NCBI GenBank assembly: GCA_031275535.1
Contig: JAISOR010000288.1
Span: forward strand, 1-8,602
Direction: 5' to 3'
Source: Treponema sp.
GTDB lineage: Bacteria; Spirochaetota; Spirochaetia; Treponematales; Breznakiellaceae
DNA length: 8,602 bases
In this document: one piece after another, positions 1-6,246 of the stretch
Position numbering within the stretch: position 1 is the first letter of the stretch
Layout: every line of letters begins with the position of its first letter
Notes under the pieces: generated by a model
Told to the model about the DNA's origin: nothing
Databases searched by the model: none
Seen by the model: the letters and a program-made list of their open reading frames with translations, nothing else
Position numbers and translations under genes: made by a program

Positions 1-22
1 CCCCCCCCCCCCCCCCCCCCCC
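1..22. repeat. Homopolymeric C tract (22 C)
   Basis: The first 22 bases are all C (G on the minus strand), and the tract may extend beyond the window. Runs of this length are prone to slippage. In treponemes, poly-G tracts upstream of some genes are known to vary in length. It lies downstream of the minus-strand operon, so any gene it affects would be to the left, outside view. It could also be a sequencing or assembly artefact at a contig edge. Confidence 0.8.
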
Positions 23-265
23 ACAGAGACCGAACAAATAAGAGTGAATCATGAACAATGAGCAATTGGAAACGGGACGGGGCGGCGTGCGGTAAACGGT
101 ACGGTATGGCGTTCATGACCGGGTCCTCCCTGCGGCGTGCGTTAGGATACGTCAGTATCAAGGATGCCGAAGCATCAAAGACAATGGCATATTGTAACAC
201 ACCGGCCGTGGGGCGGTCAAGGCAAAAAAACTACAGAGCCTGAACGGTGAATGCCCCGTCCCGGT
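23..265. other. Non-coding stretch downstream of rnhB
   Basis: I see no convincing gene in these 243 bases. A short open frame at 58-243 has no family resemblance and no ribosome-binding site. Two small hairpins sit side by side: 146-150/155-159 (GATAC/GTATC) and 163-167/172-176 (GATGC/GCATC, which read on the minus strand has a UUCG loop closed by C-G). A 10-mer GCGGCGTGCG occurs at 82-91 and again at 132-141. Positions 40-66 have a loose seven-base periodicity (AGTGAAT, CATGAAC, AATGAGC, AATTGGA). Seven T residues on the minus strand (225-231) follow no clear stem, so I do not call a terminator for the rnhB operon. Confidence 0.5.
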
Positions 266-868
266 TCACCCGCTCCGAAAGCTCATCCGCTGGATGGGGG
301 AGGGCCCGTGGAGGGCGATCTTTTCCCGGTGGGCCTTGGTGGGGTAGCCCTTGTGCCGGTCGTAGTCGTATTCCGGGTAGAGCCAGGAGTAGCGCTCCAT
401 CATCCGGTCCCGGGCGGTCTTGGCCAGGATGGACGCGGCCATGACTTCCGGGATTTGGGAGTCCGCCTTGACCAGGGCGCGGCAGGGGATGGGGAGCTGG
501 GGAACATATAGGCCGTCCACAATGGCCTCGAGCCCTTCAAGGCCGATGGGGAGCCTCCCGGCCTCCCCGGGCTCCTGTTCCGCCGGCCCCCGGGTCCCCA
601 GGATCATGGCCCGGAAGGCCCGCTCCATGGCCAGGAGGCTTGCCCGGAGGATGTTTATCTCGTCAATTTCCGCCGCCGATGCCCAGCCTATGCCCCAGGC
701 CAGGGCGCCTTCGTAGACCGCCGCCCGGGCCGCTTCCCGCTGCCGGGGGCTGAGTTTCTTGGAATCCCCCAAACAGTCCCGGTTAAAATCCGGCGGCAGA
801 ACCACCGCGGCGGCGCAGACCGGCCCGGCCAAGGGCCCCCGGCCTGCTTCGTCAAGACCGCATACCAT
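266..868 (-). CDS. rnhB: Ribonuclease HII
   Basis: RNase HII cuts the RNA strand of RNA/DNA hybrids and starts removal of single ribonucleotides misincorporated in DNA; it is cytoplasmic. The N-terminus reads MVCGLDEAGRGPLAGPV, the family signature, giving the acidic pair D6/E7. The other two metal ligands are D118 in IVDG and D136 in KADSQIPEV, followed by the conserved ASILAKTARDR helix and YPEYDYDRHKGYPTKAH near the C-terminus. At 200 residues it is of normal length, although a Gly/Pro/Glu-rich segment at about 90-113 makes the stretch between E7 and D118 some 20 residues longer than in E. coli. I chose the ATG at 868 over the TTG one codon upstream; both lie just after a GGGGGAGG ribosome-binding site. 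It is the last gene of the three-gene minus-strand operon, 34 bases after its neighbour. Confidence 0.97.
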   Translation of the reverse strand: MVCGLDEAGRGPLAGPVCAAAVVLPPDFNRDCLGDSKKLSPRQREAARAAVYEGALAWGIGWASAAEIDEINILRASLLAMERAFRAMILGTRGPAEQEPGEAGRLPIGLEGLEAIVDGLYVPQLPIPCRALVKADSQIPEVMAASILAKTARDRMMERYSWLYPEYDYDRHKGYPTKAHREKIALHGPSPIQRMSFRSG

Positions 869-902
869 CAAACCTCCCCCTCACCCCAGGCGCAACAGGC
901 TC

Positions 903-3900
903 CTAGGGAATTTCTAAAACCCGGTTGGGTCTTCCCGGCGGGGCAAAGTCCCGGTTAAAGCCCCGCAGGCTTTCCGCGGGATATTCGGCGCCCAGGATAT
1001 GGCTAAAGCCCTGAAAAACATTGCCCCCAATGGTGCCAGGCACGGGTTGCAGCGTTTCGGTACGGCGTCCGCCGGTCCTGGTGCCGGAAAAAACCTCCGA
1101 AGTCCGGGCGGTGCCGGAAAAACTGAAACGGCAATCCGTTACCGAGGGGAAACGGTTTCTGATTTCCATAACCCTGGCCACAAAGGAGGAGGCCACCCGG
1201 AATTCGGCGCCCAGAAACAGGGCCTCGGCGGCGTCGGCCACCAGAACAACCCCGTCCCTGGCGGCGACGGAAAAGCTTCCCCCGGTAAGGGTGAGCGTCG
1301 AGTCCGAAAGTTCCAGCACGGAACCGTAGTCCGCCGCGGACACCGAAGCCCGGAGGTCCTTTAAATCCGCCTGGAGGGCGCTCAGGTTAAAAACCGTCCC
1401 CGTATGCTGGGCCTGTATCACGAACACGCTTTCCTCCGCCCGCAGGACCCCGCCCTTCATATTAAGGATGAGCCCATGGCCGCCCTCAAGGTTAAAGCGG
1501 CTTTTGACCAGTGATATCCGGGCCTTCCCCGCGTCGATGACGGGGAGCCGTTCCTCTCCGGGCAGGAGGGAAGAGACCTGGGTATCGGAAATGCGGCATT
1601 GTCCCCCCTCATCAATGCGCGCCAGGGGCCCCACGTGGGTAAGGACAGAGTCCCGGAGTTCCAGCCCGGCGCCTCCCCCGACCCGTAAAAACCCCGGACC
1701 GCCGCCGGGGGCCTGCTTCTCCAGGGTCAGGTTCTTCAGGGTCAATGCCCCGGAGGAAACCCGGAAAAAAGCCTCCCCGGGGACCGCGATCAGGGCCCTG
1801 TTTTCGGAGGCCTCCCAATTATCGTTAAAGGAACCATCGATGATGATATCCCCGGTAATTTCCGCGGGCCGCCGTAACAGGGCGGACCCCGCAATGGATA
1901 TATGCTTCCGGCCCTCCCTTTTAGCCAGGGCCAGGGCCTCATCCAGGGATGTAAAGGGGCGGTCCCGGTCTCCGTTTCTGTCCGCCGCGGCATTGGGGAG
2001 CGCGGAGGAAACGTAAATGGTCAGGGGATCGAGGATAAAGTTCCGGGTAGAAATGAGGCTGCGGTTTCCCGCCAGGTCCTCAAGCCGGGCTTCAATACGG
2101 ACCTGGGCAAGATCATCAGAATCCCCCCGGAGGACCAGGGTTCCCGCAGCCTGCCGGATTTCGGTTCTTCCCGAGGCATAACGGAGCTGGGCTATGATGG
2201 AGGACCGGACCGGCTCCTCCCCCTCTATAGCGGAGGCGTTGATGCTCACCGGTCCCCGGGTCCAGGCGCCTTCCCCGATGCCCCCGATCCGGGGAGGATG
2301 GGGGCTCAGCCTGTCCCGCTGCCACCTTTCCAGGGCGGCGCCGGCGGGGCTGATGAAACGCCACTCTATGTCTTCCCCGTCACATACATCGAAGCGGTCT
2401 TTTACGATGCCGCCCTCCGTATACAGGCGGATATCCGATACGTAACGCCAATCCGGGTCATGGTTCCCCGGCGGTTCAGGACTTTCCATCCTGTCCCGGA
2501 ATACATACCGGTAGGCAAACCGGCCCTTGGGGGCCCTGTCAATCCGCTCCGCCCTCCAGTACAGGGGATCGATCCTGAGGATAAAGGGCCCCAGGACTTC
2601 GGCGCCCCGATCCATGGTCCAGCGCAGCAGGCCCCCCTCCGGGGGGATCAGTACCGGCGCGGTTCCGTCTTCCCAGCCGGAATTTCCCTCCCAGGCATAC
2701 CGGGCCGTACCGCCCTCCCGGGGAAAAACAACTACCCTGCCCGCGCCGGCATAAACAAGCTTGGGGGCCCCTATGTTGGGGGTTCCGCCGGCCCGCTGAT
2801 CCGGGTCAAGGTTTAGGGAGAGGAAATGTTCCCCCCGGTCTTTCCCCGACAGGCTGGTATCATCACCGGGGACCGCACTGCCCGGCCCCTCTAAAACAAA
2901 GACAAAGCGGTAGACCTCCGGCTCCCCTGAAAGGTGAACCGGCACGGTCCGCATAATGGACGCCGCCGGGCGCAGGGTCAGGGCGCCGCCGGGATGGCGG
3001 GGGGCCCCGCCTATGGACCAGAGACGATCCGGGGGGACCTGGAGGGTAGTTTCGCGCAGGATCGGGCTCCCCTCGGCGGAGCGGAAATTTTCATACGGGG
3101 AACTCCCGGAGGAAGCTTCCCCATTGGGAGGGGTGACCCTATAGACCACCGTCTCTTCGTGGACGCGGCCGTCGTTGAATCCGTAGGCAACCCGGAGGGT
3201 AACCTCCCCGGTCTTATCAATAAGCACCGGCCCCGCATAGGAACGGCCCTGGGGGCCCAGGGGGTCGCTGCCGTCATCGGTCCAGAGGACCCGCTTGTTT
3301 TCCGCCCCGTACAGGACAAGCCGCTGCCGGTTTGCCCAGTTTCCGGGAACGGGATTTTCAATTCTGATGAGGGGAAAATCCAGAAAAACCGGCTCCGGTT
3401 CGGAGCAATTCCCCGCGGTATCCACGGCCCAGACCACCGCGGCGTAGGAAGCCGGCGGGAGGCTCCGCATCTCATCCACATCGGGGATAAAGAGAACGGT
3501 ATTGTTATAATCCACCGCCGCGGATACCCGGATGCCCGGTTCCGGTTTTGCCCGGATCGTGACAAACCCGTCACCGGTGGTTTGGAGGGCAACGGAGGGA
3601 GGAGCCGGGGCCTTCCGGTCGATATAAATGAGAAAGGACCGGATCTCCAGCACCCGGTCCTCCGGCGGGAAGGAGCGTCTTTCGGCGACGACTTCAAAGC
3701 CCCGTTCCTCTCCTTGGGGTACATCCAGCCGTATTGAGGCCGGCCCTTCACCCTGGTAGTTTTCCACCCCGTCCAGTACCAGCCGGAGCCGGTTCCCGGC
3801 GGGCACGGAAAACCAGAGCCGCTGTTCCATGGAGAAGATGCCCCCCGCCGCATTGGTAAGCAGCGCTTCAGCGCCGGTTTGCCCCGCCGCCGGAGGCGCC

Positions 3901-3959
3901 GGCGCGGTGAACAAGAGGAGGATTACGCACAAGAGAGGGGTATATTTCTGATATACCAT
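903..3959 (-). CDS. Secreted chitobiase-like / beta-helix protein
   Basis: The function is not recognised, but the architecture is readable. Residues 1-26 look like a Sec signal peptide: K5, a hydrophobic core at about 9-19, and a small-residue site near PPAAGQ. There is no lipobox, so export to the periplasm or beyond is likely rather than lipidation. Residues 205-275 (LWTDDGSDP...YAGPVLI...VTLRVAYGF) resemble the chitobiase/beta-hexosaminidase C-terminal module, a small Ig-like fold. Several more Ig-like beta segments follow up to about 645. Residues 648-692 (IYVSS...DRPFTSLDEALALAK) match the start of DUF1565-type parallel beta-helices. From 731 to 948 there are about nine hydrophobic rungs of 22-28 residues. 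No catalytic motif is visible, so binding or a surface role is an inference. The ATG follows a GGGGGAG site by 7 bases, and the gene starts 14 bases after the phosphoribosyltransferase. Confidence 0.9.
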   Translation of the reverse strand: MVYQKYTPLLCVILLLFTAPAPPAAGQTGAEALLTNAAGGIFSMEQRLWFSVPAGNRLRLVLDGVENYQGEGPASIRLDVPQGEERGFEVVAERRSFPPEDRVLEIRSFLIYIDRKAPAPPSVALQTTGDGFVTIRAKPEPGIRVSAAVDYNNTVLFIPDVDEMRSLPPASYAAVVWAVDTAGNCSEPEPVFLDFPLIRIENPVPGNWANRQRLVLYGAENKRVLWTDDGSDPLGPQGRSYAGPVLIDKTGEVTLRVAYGFNDGRVHEETVVYRVTPPNGEASSGSSPYENFRSAEGSPILRETTLQVPPDRLWSIGGAPRHPGGALTLRPAASIMRTVPVHLSGEPEVYRFVFVLEGPGSAVPGDDTSLSGKDRGEHFLSLNLDPDQRAGGTPNIGAPKLVYAGAGRVVVFPREGGTARYAWEGNSGWEDGTAPVLIPPEGGLLRWTMDRGAEVLGPFILRIDPLYWRAERIDRAPKGRFAYRYVFRDRMESPEPPGNHDPDWRYVSDIRLYTEGGIVKDRFDVCDGEDIEWRFISPAGAALERWQRDRLSPHPPRIGGIGEGAWTRGPVSINASAIEGEEPVRSSIIAQLRYASGRTEIRQAAGTLVLRGDSDDLAQVRIEARLEDLAGNRSLISTRNFILDPLTIYVSSALPNAAADRNGDRDRPFTSLDEALALAKREGRKHISIAGSALLRRPAEITGDIIIDGSFNDNWEASENRALIAVPGEAFFRVSSGALTLKNLTLEKQAPGGGPGFLRVGGGAGLELRDSVLTHVGPLARIDEGGQCRISDTQVSSLLPGEERLPVIDAGKARISLVKSRFNLEGGHGLILNMKGGVLRAEESVFVIQAQHTGTVFNLSALQADLKDLRASVSAADYGSVLELSDSTLTLTGGSFSVAARDGVVLVADAAEALFLGAEFRVASSFVARVMEIRNRFPSVTDCRFSFSGTARTSEVFSGTRTGGRRTETLQPVPGTIGGNVFQGFSHILGAEYPAESLRGFNRDFAPPGRPNRVLEIP

Positions 3960-3973
3960 AAGGCCGCTCCCCC

Positions 3974-4576
3974 TTACTTCATCATTCCAAGGATATTCCG
4001 TAATTCAGGATCGGGGGCAAAATAATAGGTTTCCAATTCTTCCCCGCTCAGGCCGACCAATTCATGGCTCATATAGTGGATCCAGCGGTCCTCATCCCGG
4101 AGGGACAATTCATGTTTGCGGCACCAGTAGTCGGGCTGAATGGGAAGCTGATCGGCCTTATCGTAAAAATATTTATAATCGTGGACCGCTACTTTTAAAT
4201 CCCGCCGGGGGATCCCCTTCTCCAGAATAATGGCCGCCAGGTGGTTTATGGTACGGCCGGAATCAAAAATATCATCCACCAGAAGCACCCTATCCCCTAT
4301 CCTCAGATGTTCCGGCGCATAGGTCCAGCCCTCCACCATGATCTTTTCCGATTGGCGTACATCCGTATAGGATCGGGCCACCACTGCGGCATAATACACC
4401 GGCCGGAAGCCCCGGCGAACCACCTTAAAATATTCACTTATCACATTCCCCAGGTAGGCTCCTCCCCTAAGGGATACATAAATAACATCGGGGATAAAAT
4501 CATCATGATAAATACGGTGGGCCAGTTTCAAGGCATTGTTGCGTACCACGTCATAGGGAAGAAATTCCTTGTTCAT
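3974..4576 (-). CDS. Phosphoribosyltransferase (COG2236-like)
   Basis: This is a type I phosphoribosyltransferase-fold protein of 200 residues, probably cytoplasmic, that would use PRPP to act on a purine base or a related substrate. The PRPP-binding motif VLLVDDIFDSGRTI is at 97-110, preceded by a typical strand and loop, YVSLRGGAYLGNVI, at 33-46. The tail, with PDYW at 148-151 and DEDRWIHYMSHE at 161-172, resembles the uncharacterised COG2236 group more than Hpt or Gpt, so substrate specificity (hypoxanthine, xanthine, guanine or other) is not assignable. It is the first gene of the minus-strand operon, and nothing in its neighbours points to a pathway. There is no Shine-Dalgarno sequence before the ATG; a promoter ends six bases upstream, so the message is likely leaderless or has a few-base leader. 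Confidence 0.88.
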   Translation of the reverse strand: MNKEFLPYDVVRNNALKLAHRIYHDDFIPDVIYVSLRGGAYLGNVISEYFKVVRRGFRPVYYAAVVARSYTDVRQSEKIMVEGWTYAPEHLRIGDRVLLVDDIFDSGRTINHLAAIILEKGIPRRDLKVAVHDYKYFYDKADQLPIQPDYWCRKHELSLRDEDRWIHYMSHELVGLSGEELETYYFAPDPELRNILGMMK

Positions 4577-4582
4577 GGTTTA

Positions 4583-4612
4583 ATTCTACTATATTGAAGG
4601 AAAATATATCAA
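4583..4612 (-). promoter_or_regulatory. Sigma70-like promoter of the phosphoribosyltransferase operon
   Basis: Read on the minus strand, TTGATA (4607-4612, 5 of 6 to consensus) and TAGAAT (4583-4588, 5 of 6) are separated by 18 bases. Six bases separate the -10 box from the ATG at 4576, which places the expected transcription start at or next to the A of the start codon. An overlapping TATAGT (4588-4593) is an alternative -10 box and would give a leader of about 5 bases. The AT-rich block stands out in GC-rich surroundings. Predicted from sequence only. Confidence 0.6.
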
Positions 4613-4824
4613 CACGCCGCACGCACAGGCCGGGCAAAGCGTTTACTGCTTATCCGGGATACTTTACAGGAGTTTCACCGGTACGGTGAGGAAATTCCTT
4701 GGGGTCCGGCCTGATACCTTATTCGGAACAGTGGCTTTACGGGGCCTAAAGAACCCGCTTGCGCGGGGGAGATGCTGCCTTTTTTCATCAACACGTTATC
4801 ACGTGCTTTTCAGGGCGTGGCGGA

Positions 4825-4857
4825 GTAAAAGCCATAGGGGACCCCCCTATGGTTTAC
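4825..4857 (+). other. Strong 14-pair hairpin within the spacer element
   Basis: The arms CCATAGGGG (4832-4840) and CCCCTATGG (4844-4852) pair perfectly over 9 bases with a 3-base loop. After a 2-base bulge, GTAAA (4825-4829) pairs with TTTAC (4853-4857). No T-run follows on either strand, so it is not a standard intrinsic terminator. An alternative stem, 4805-4810 (GCTTTT) with 4827-4832 (AAAAGC), would compete with its base. Confidence 0.7.
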
Positions 4858-4859
4858 AC

Positions 4860-4889
4860 CGGACCTTGGTCCGACGGACCTTGGTCCGC
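4860..4889 (+). repeat. Tandem 15-base repeat forming two CUUG-loop hairpins
   Basis: Two adjacent 15-base units, 4860-4874 and 4875-4889, differ only in the last base. Each contains CGGAC-CTTG-GTCCG, a 5-pair stem with a CUUG loop, a known stable tetraloop. On the minus strand the loop would be CAAG. They sit immediately 3' of the 14-pair hairpin, at the tip of the long inverted repeat. Confidence 0.75.
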
Positions 4890-4971
4890 TGACACCCCAC
4901 CAGGTTTTTCTCCACCGTACCGGTGCATTTTCTCCGGAGGTATCCCGGAGAAATGTCAAAAAATTGCCTGG

Positions 4972-5106
4972 GCGTTCCTTATATGGGGGAAGAGGCGGTT
5001 CCCCGCGTAATCCGGGCACAATTGACGGATTTCGCCGTCCCACGCGACACTTTCTTCATTCCACACCCCACTCTTCACACTCTCTCCCCTCACTCTTCAC
5101 ACTTTC
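4972..5106. other. Spacer 3' part: hairpins and pyrimidine-rich direct repeats
   Basis: There is no gene here. A hairpin pairs 4986-4991 (GGGGAA) with 4999-5004 (TTCCCC). Two mutually exclusive folds follow: 5004-5008 with 5042-5046 plus 5009-5014 with 5026-5031, against 5024-5028 (GACGG) with 5035-5039 (CCGTC). A C/T-rich tract contains CACTCTTCACACT at 5069-5081 and again at 5091-5103, and ACACTTTCTT at 5047-5056 and 5099-5108. I see no glycine-riboswitch core. Confidence 0.5.
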
Positions 5107-5135
5107 TTTACATTTACCGGTTTTTGCATTAATCT
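5107..5135 (+). promoter_or_regulatory. Candidate gcvT operon promoter
   Basis: TTTACA (5107-5112, 5 of 6 to the -35 consensus) is followed after 17 bases by TAATCT (5130-5135, only 3 of 6). The -10 box ends seven bases before the GTG at 5143, so the predicted start point is about 5142. This is the only reasonably spaced pair near the gene, but the -10 match is weak, so the call is tentative. Confidence 0.4.
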
Positions 5136-5142
5136 GAATATA

Positions 5143-6246
5143 GTGAAAACTACCTTATTGCACCCCTGGCACGAGGCCGCGGGCGCCCGGTTTGCGCCCT
5201 TTGCGGGTTATGATATGCCTATCCAGTACCCCCGGGGAGCGGTGGAAGAACATCGTTTATGCCGCCGGTCGGTGGGACTCTTCGATATAGACCATATGGG
5301 GCAGTTGGTGATCTCCGGAACCGGCGCGGGGGAGGCCCTGTCCGGCCTGGTTTCCAGCCGCATCCTGGATATGAAAAACGGGGAGGCCCGGTATGCCCTG
5401 CTGCTGAATGAGGCGGGGGGTATTATCGACGATCTCTTTATTTACCGTCCGGACCCCGGCTCATGGTTCGTGGTGGTAAACGCGGGAAACCGGGAAACCG
5501 ATCTGGGCCATTTCAGGGAACACCTTCCCCCGGCGGTCTCTGTGGAGGATGTTTCCGATGCCACCTACATGATCGCGGTCCAGGGGCCCCGGGCGGTGGA
5601 ACTCTTAGACCGCCTTACCTGGGGCATGGCCTCCGCCACCCCCCGGTCCTCCCTATGTTTTACCAGTATTGCGGGTATATCCGTACGCATGGGCAGGACC
5701 GGCTATACCGGCGAAGACGGGGTGGAACTCTACTATGACGCGGCCCAGGCCCGGGACTTATGGGAATTCCTTTTTACCAAGGCGGAAGAGGCGGGGATCG
5801 AGGCGGGACCCATCGGGCTGGCCGCCCGGGATTCCCTCCGCTTTGAGGCGGGGATGCCCCTCCATGGACATGAGATCGGCCCCGCCATCAGTCCCCCGGA
5901 GGCCCTCCTCTCCTGGGCCTGCGATTTTGAGAAGGATTTTATGGGGAAAGCGGCGGTCCTTTCCCGGAAAGCGGCGGGGCTTAAACGGAAACTGGCAACC
6001 CTCAATGTTAGCGCCGGCCTTCCCCGGGAGGCCTATCCCGTACTGAACGGCGAAGGGGTGGAGATTGGCCGCTGCGTGGCGGGGATGTTCTGCCCTACCA
6101 CGGGAACCTATTCGGCCAATGCCCTGCTCCCCCCGGAGTATACCGCCCCGGGGACAAAGCTTAAGGTCGAGATCCGGGGGAGCGCCAAGGAGGCCGTGGT
6201 GGTAAAACGGCCCCTCTATATACCAGCTTATAGGAGAAATACATGA
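5143..6246 (+). CDS. gcvT: Aminomethyltransferase (glycine cleavage T protein)
   Basis: GcvT takes the aminomethyl group from lipoylated GcvH, releases ammonia and makes 5,10-methylene-tetrahydrofolate; it is cytoplasmic. The protein has 367 residues, the normal length. Family landmarks are in order: PFAGYDMPIQY (19-29), VGLFDIDHMGQL (44-55), GGIIDDLFIY with the catalytic-region Asp pair D96/D97, RTGYTGEDGVELY (185-197), AARDSLRFEAGMPLHGHE (227-244), and a C-terminal domain ending KRPLYIP. The second landmark has Asp where many homologues have Ser (DVSHMG). The start is GTG at 5143: homology begins at once (TTLLHPWHEAAGARF), and no ATG, GTG or TTG lies upstream in frame before a stop at 5023. 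No Shine-Dalgarno sequence is visible. The stop overlaps the gcvH start by ATGA. Confidence 0.97.
   Translation: MKTTLLHPWHEAAGARFAPFAGYDMPIQYPRGAVEEHRLCRRSVGLFDIDHMGQLVISGTGAGEALSGLVSSRILDMKNGEARYALLLNEAGGIIDDLFIYRPDPGSWFVVVNAGNRETDLGHFREHLPPAVSVEDVSDATYMIAVQGPRAVELLDRLTWGMASATPRSSLCFTSIAGISVRMGRTGYTGEDGVELYYDAAQARDLWEFLFTKAEEAGIEAGPIGLAARDSLRFEAGMPLHGHEIGPAISPPEALLSWACDFEKDFMGKAAVLSRKAAGLKRKLATLNVSAGLPREAYPVLNGEGVEIGRCVAGMFCPTTGTYSANALLPPEYTAPGTKLKVEIRGSAKEAVVVKRPLYIPAYRRNT

Larger units (their letters stand above)
4630..4971 (+). repeat. Long imperfect inverted repeat; candidate structured RNA or miniature element
   Basis: Collinear pairing blocks run inward from both ends: 4630-4637 with 4964-4971 (8 pairs, one G-U), 4653-4662 with 4940-4949 (10 perfect), 4669-4672 with 4932-4935 (4), 4676-4688 with 4913-4925 (13 perfect), 4690-4694 with 4907-4911 (5, one G-U), 4697-4699 with 4902-4904 (3), and 4700-4705 with 4894-4899 (6). 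The total is about 49 pairs. The apical part holds hairpins at 4754-4767 (CCCGC/GCGGG), 4792-4805 (CACGT/ACGTG), 4825-4857 and 4860-4888. Both G-U pairs would be A-C mismatches on the other strand, which weakly favours a plus-strand RNA. I could not match it to tmRNA, RNase P, SRP, 6S or a riboswitch. The competing reading is a mobile or MITE-like repeat; I see no target-site duplication. The strand is inferred. Confidence 0.55.

Noticed and set aside
58..243. 61-residue open frame on the plus strand
   Set aside because: It has no ribosome-binding site, no recognisable family, spans two hairpins and a repeated 10-mer, and lies in a low-complexity stretch.
220..262. T-run on the minus strand after rnhB as an intrinsic terminator
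   Set aside because: No stable stem lies directly before the T residues.
1902..2816. 304-residue open frame on the plus strand, antisense to the beta-helix gene
   Set aside because: It is a shadow of a GC-rich coding region. Its Gly/Pro/Arg-rich composition has no domain pattern, while the opposite strand has a signal peptide and clear modules.
2934..3737. 267-residue open frame antisense to the same gene
   Set aside because: Same reason: a by-product of codon bias on the opposite strand, with no family resemblance.
4699..4740. Minus-strand AAGCCACTGTT followed by GGTATCAGGCC, reminiscent of a cobalamin riboswitch
   Set aside because: The B12-box consensus is not met, the usual spacing and upstream core are absent, and the fold explaining this DNA is the inverted repeat.
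4754..4785. GC hairpin followed by six T residues, possible terminator
   Set aside because: The T-run starts 12 bases after the stem, too far for an intrinsic terminator, and no upstream plus-strand gene needs one.
4686..4892. Small open frames inside the spacer (also 4759-5010 and 4810-5043)
   Set aside because: They run through the stems of the inverted repeat, have Arg/Pro/Gly-rich products without family resemblance, and no consistent ribosome-binding site.
4954..4959. Perfect TTGACA -35 box on the minus strand
   Set aside because: No acceptable -10 box at 16-18 bases; the sequence at that distance is GC-rich stem.
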